From contig DCTM01000046.1 of NCBI GenBank assembly GCA_002329565.1, positions 1-15,425 of the forward strand: a DNA stretch of 15,425 nt, given 5' to 3'. The DNA comes from Firmicutes bacterium UBA1440. GTDB taxonomy: Bacteria > Bacillota > Clostridia > Peptostreptococcales > Anaerovoracaceae. The position numbers were made by a program, and so were the translations under genes. Every line of letters begins with the position of its first letter. The first letter of the stretch is position 1. The notes beneath the pieces were generated by a model, which saw nothing but the letters and a program-made list of their open reading frames with translations, had not been told where the DNA came from and did not search any database. Of the stretch, positions 14,010-15,425 are shown one piece after another.

Positions 14010-15425
14010 TTATTCCTTGACCTCTATTTCCACCTGCAATTTTTCTTCGTCCATGCCTACTGTGTCGCCATCAGCATCTTCAGACGTTTTTCCTTCGTTC
14101 TCAACTTCATCCTCTTTAATGACCTTCGCGAGAGAAACCAAGTTCGCCTGATCGTCGACACGCATGATTTTTACGCCCTGTGTCGCTCTGCCGAGTCTTG
14201 AAACGTCGCTCGCCTTGATGCGTATGATGATACCGTCGGAATTGATCAGCAGAATCTCATCATCTTCGCTGACGACCATCGCTCCGATCAATTCTCCGGT
14301 CTTCTTGAACTTCGTTTTGTCATACGTCAACAGACCTTTTCCACCGCGCGTCTGCTGTTTGTATTCCTTGACCGACGTTCTCTTGCCGTAACCGTTCTTT
14401 GTGACAACAAGCAGTTCCTGCCCCGGCTGCACAAGCTCCATGGCCACGACTTCATCATCGTCGTCGAGATTAATTGCACGCACTCCGCCCGCAACACGTC
14501 CCATCGGTCTCACATCGTGCTCCGAGAAACAAATGCATTTGCCGTTCTTGGTGATTATCAAAACATTATCACTGCCTGAAGATTCACTTATAGCAACGAG
14601 ATCATCGCCATCCTTGAGTTTTATGGCAATTAATCCGTTGCGTCTTATGGTGTTAAAATTAGCCAGCGCTGTCTTTTTGATTGTGCCGTGCTTCGTCACC
14701 GCTATCAGATATTTATCTTCCGAAAATTCTTTGATCGGCATCACCGCTGTAATGCGTTCGCGTTGCATCAAGTTCAGGAAGTTGACCACAGGCGTTCCCT
14801 TGGCGGTTCTGGTAGCCTCGGGAATTTCATATGCTTTTATCTTATGGGCTTTTCCTGTATTTGTAAAGAACATCAAATCATCGTGCGTCGATGTCATAAT
14901 CAAATTCTTCACGAAATCGTTTTCTCGAGTCGTCAGTCCGGTAATTCCCTTACCGCCTCTCTTCTGTGTTTTATAGGTATCGGTCGATACACGTTTTACA
15001 TAGCCGAGGTGCGTCAGCGTAATGCAGACGTTTTCTTCGGCTATCATATCTTCTTCTTCCAATTCCGTCATATCTGCCAATATCTTGGTTCTTCTCTTAT
15101 CACCGTACTTTTCTTTAATCTCGAGAAGCTCATCTTTGATGACATTCATCATCAAGTGTTCGTTTGCCAAAAGGCTGTTGTAGTATTCTATTTTCTTGAT
15201 TAAATCTTCATACTCTTTATCGATTTTTTCTTTTTCCAAACCCTGCAGACGTCTGAGCTGCATATCGAGAATGGCCTGCGCCTGAATTTCGGAAAGAGCA
15301 AATGCCTCCATCAAACGTTCCTTGGCGTTGTTGTAACTTTGACGAATCAGCTTGATAATTGCATCTATGTTGTCGAGCGCAATGCGCAAGCCTTCGAGAA
15401 TGTGTGCACGAGCTTCGGCTTTTTT
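14010..15425 (-). CDS. gyrA: DNA gyrase subunit A (partial, N-terminus beyond right edge)
   Basis: GyrA is the DNA cleavage and wrapping subunit of gyrase. The visible 471 residues begin inside the breakage-reunion domain's long coiled coil (KKAEARAHILEGLRIALDNI), followed by EIQAQAILDMQLRRLQGLE. The C-terminal beta-pinwheel carries the GyrA box as QKRGGKG in the first blade, which distinguishes GyrA from ParC, and later blades with the repeated patterns NGKCICFSEHDVRPMGR and QTRGGKGLLTYD. It ends in an acidic tail. The active-site Tyr and the quinolone region lie outside the window. The anti-sigma gene follows after 11 nt, so gyrA and the sigma pair probably share a transcript. Confidence 0.96.
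   Translation of the reverse strand, partial: KKAEARAHILEGLRIALDNIDAIIKLIRQSYNNAKERLMEAFALSEIQAQAILDMQLRRLQGLEKEKIDKEYEDLIKKIEYYNSLLANEHLMMNVIKDELLEIKEKYGDKRRTKILADMTELEEEDMIAEENVCITLTHLGYVKRVSTDTYKTQKRGGKGITGLTTRENDFVKNLIMTSTHDDLMFFTNTGKAHKIKAYEIPEATRTAKGTPVVNFLNLMQRERITAVMPIKEFSEDKYLIAVTKHGTIKKTALANFNTIRRNGLIAIKLKDGDDLVAISESSGSDNVLIITKNGKCICFSEHDVRPMGRVAGGVRAINLDDDDEVVAMELVQPGQELLVVTKNGYGKRTSVKEYKQQTRGGKGLLTYDKTKFKKTGELIGAMVVSEDDEILLINSDGIIIRIKASDVSRLGRATQGVKIMRVDDQANLVSLAKVIKEDEVENEGKTSEDADGDTVGMDEEKLQVEIEVKE

Overview
The window looks like chromosomal DNA of an anaerobic Bacillota (Clostridia, or a diderm relative such as Negativicutes). The reasons are a SigB/SigF/SigG-type sigma factor paired with a GHKL anti-sigma factor, strong AGGAGG-like ribosome binding sites, tight unidirectional gene packing, and a bacterial selenocysteine (Sec) cluster carrying the DUF3343/YedF accessory genes frequent in selenium-using anaerobes. 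A TolC-like protein with a signal peptide raises the possibility of an outer membrane, so the class is left open. Every gene except one tetR-type regulator is on the minus strand. I see no mobile element, CRISPR array or rRNA.

Selenium region (1-7432). Read in the direction of transcription, the upstream group is yedF, a class V aminotransferase/cysteine desulfurase-like gene, and a DUF3343 gene. After an intergenic stretch with a near-consensus promoter come the selenocysteine tRNA (selC), selD, selB, a thioredoxin reductase gene (trxB) and selA, which runs off the left edge. Together these supply all dedicated bacterial Sec components: selenophosphate synthesis (SelD), Sec-tRNA synthesis (SelA on SelC) and UGA-directed delivery (SelB). 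Plausible selenium or sulfur mobilising partners and a reductase sit beside them. No selenoprotein gene was recognised; SelD, TrxB, YedF and the DUF3343 protein all use Cys. A terminator-like UUCG hairpin separates trxB from selA.

Export region (7524-12796). A minus-strand operon of a HlyD-type adaptor, two overlapping ABC-2 membrane proteins and a TolC-like protein ends in a clear terminator. It is divergent from a TetR-family regulator. The shared intergenic region holds a perfect 13-bp inverted repeat that brackets a good promoter for the adaptor operon. No ATP-binding subunit gene is present.

Information-processing region (12797-15425). The gyrA gene (its N-terminal part lies beyond the right edge) is followed by an anti-sigma factor and a sigma factor whose start overlaps the anti-sigma stop, and then a strong hairpin terminator. 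The anti-sigma factor lacks the usual Mg-binding Asn of the N-box and carries four cysteines, which makes it one of the more unusual genes here.

The observations most worth following are the repeated ATTGTC/GACAAT motifs around the selC promoter, the ATPase-less export operon, and the non-canonical anti-sigma factor.
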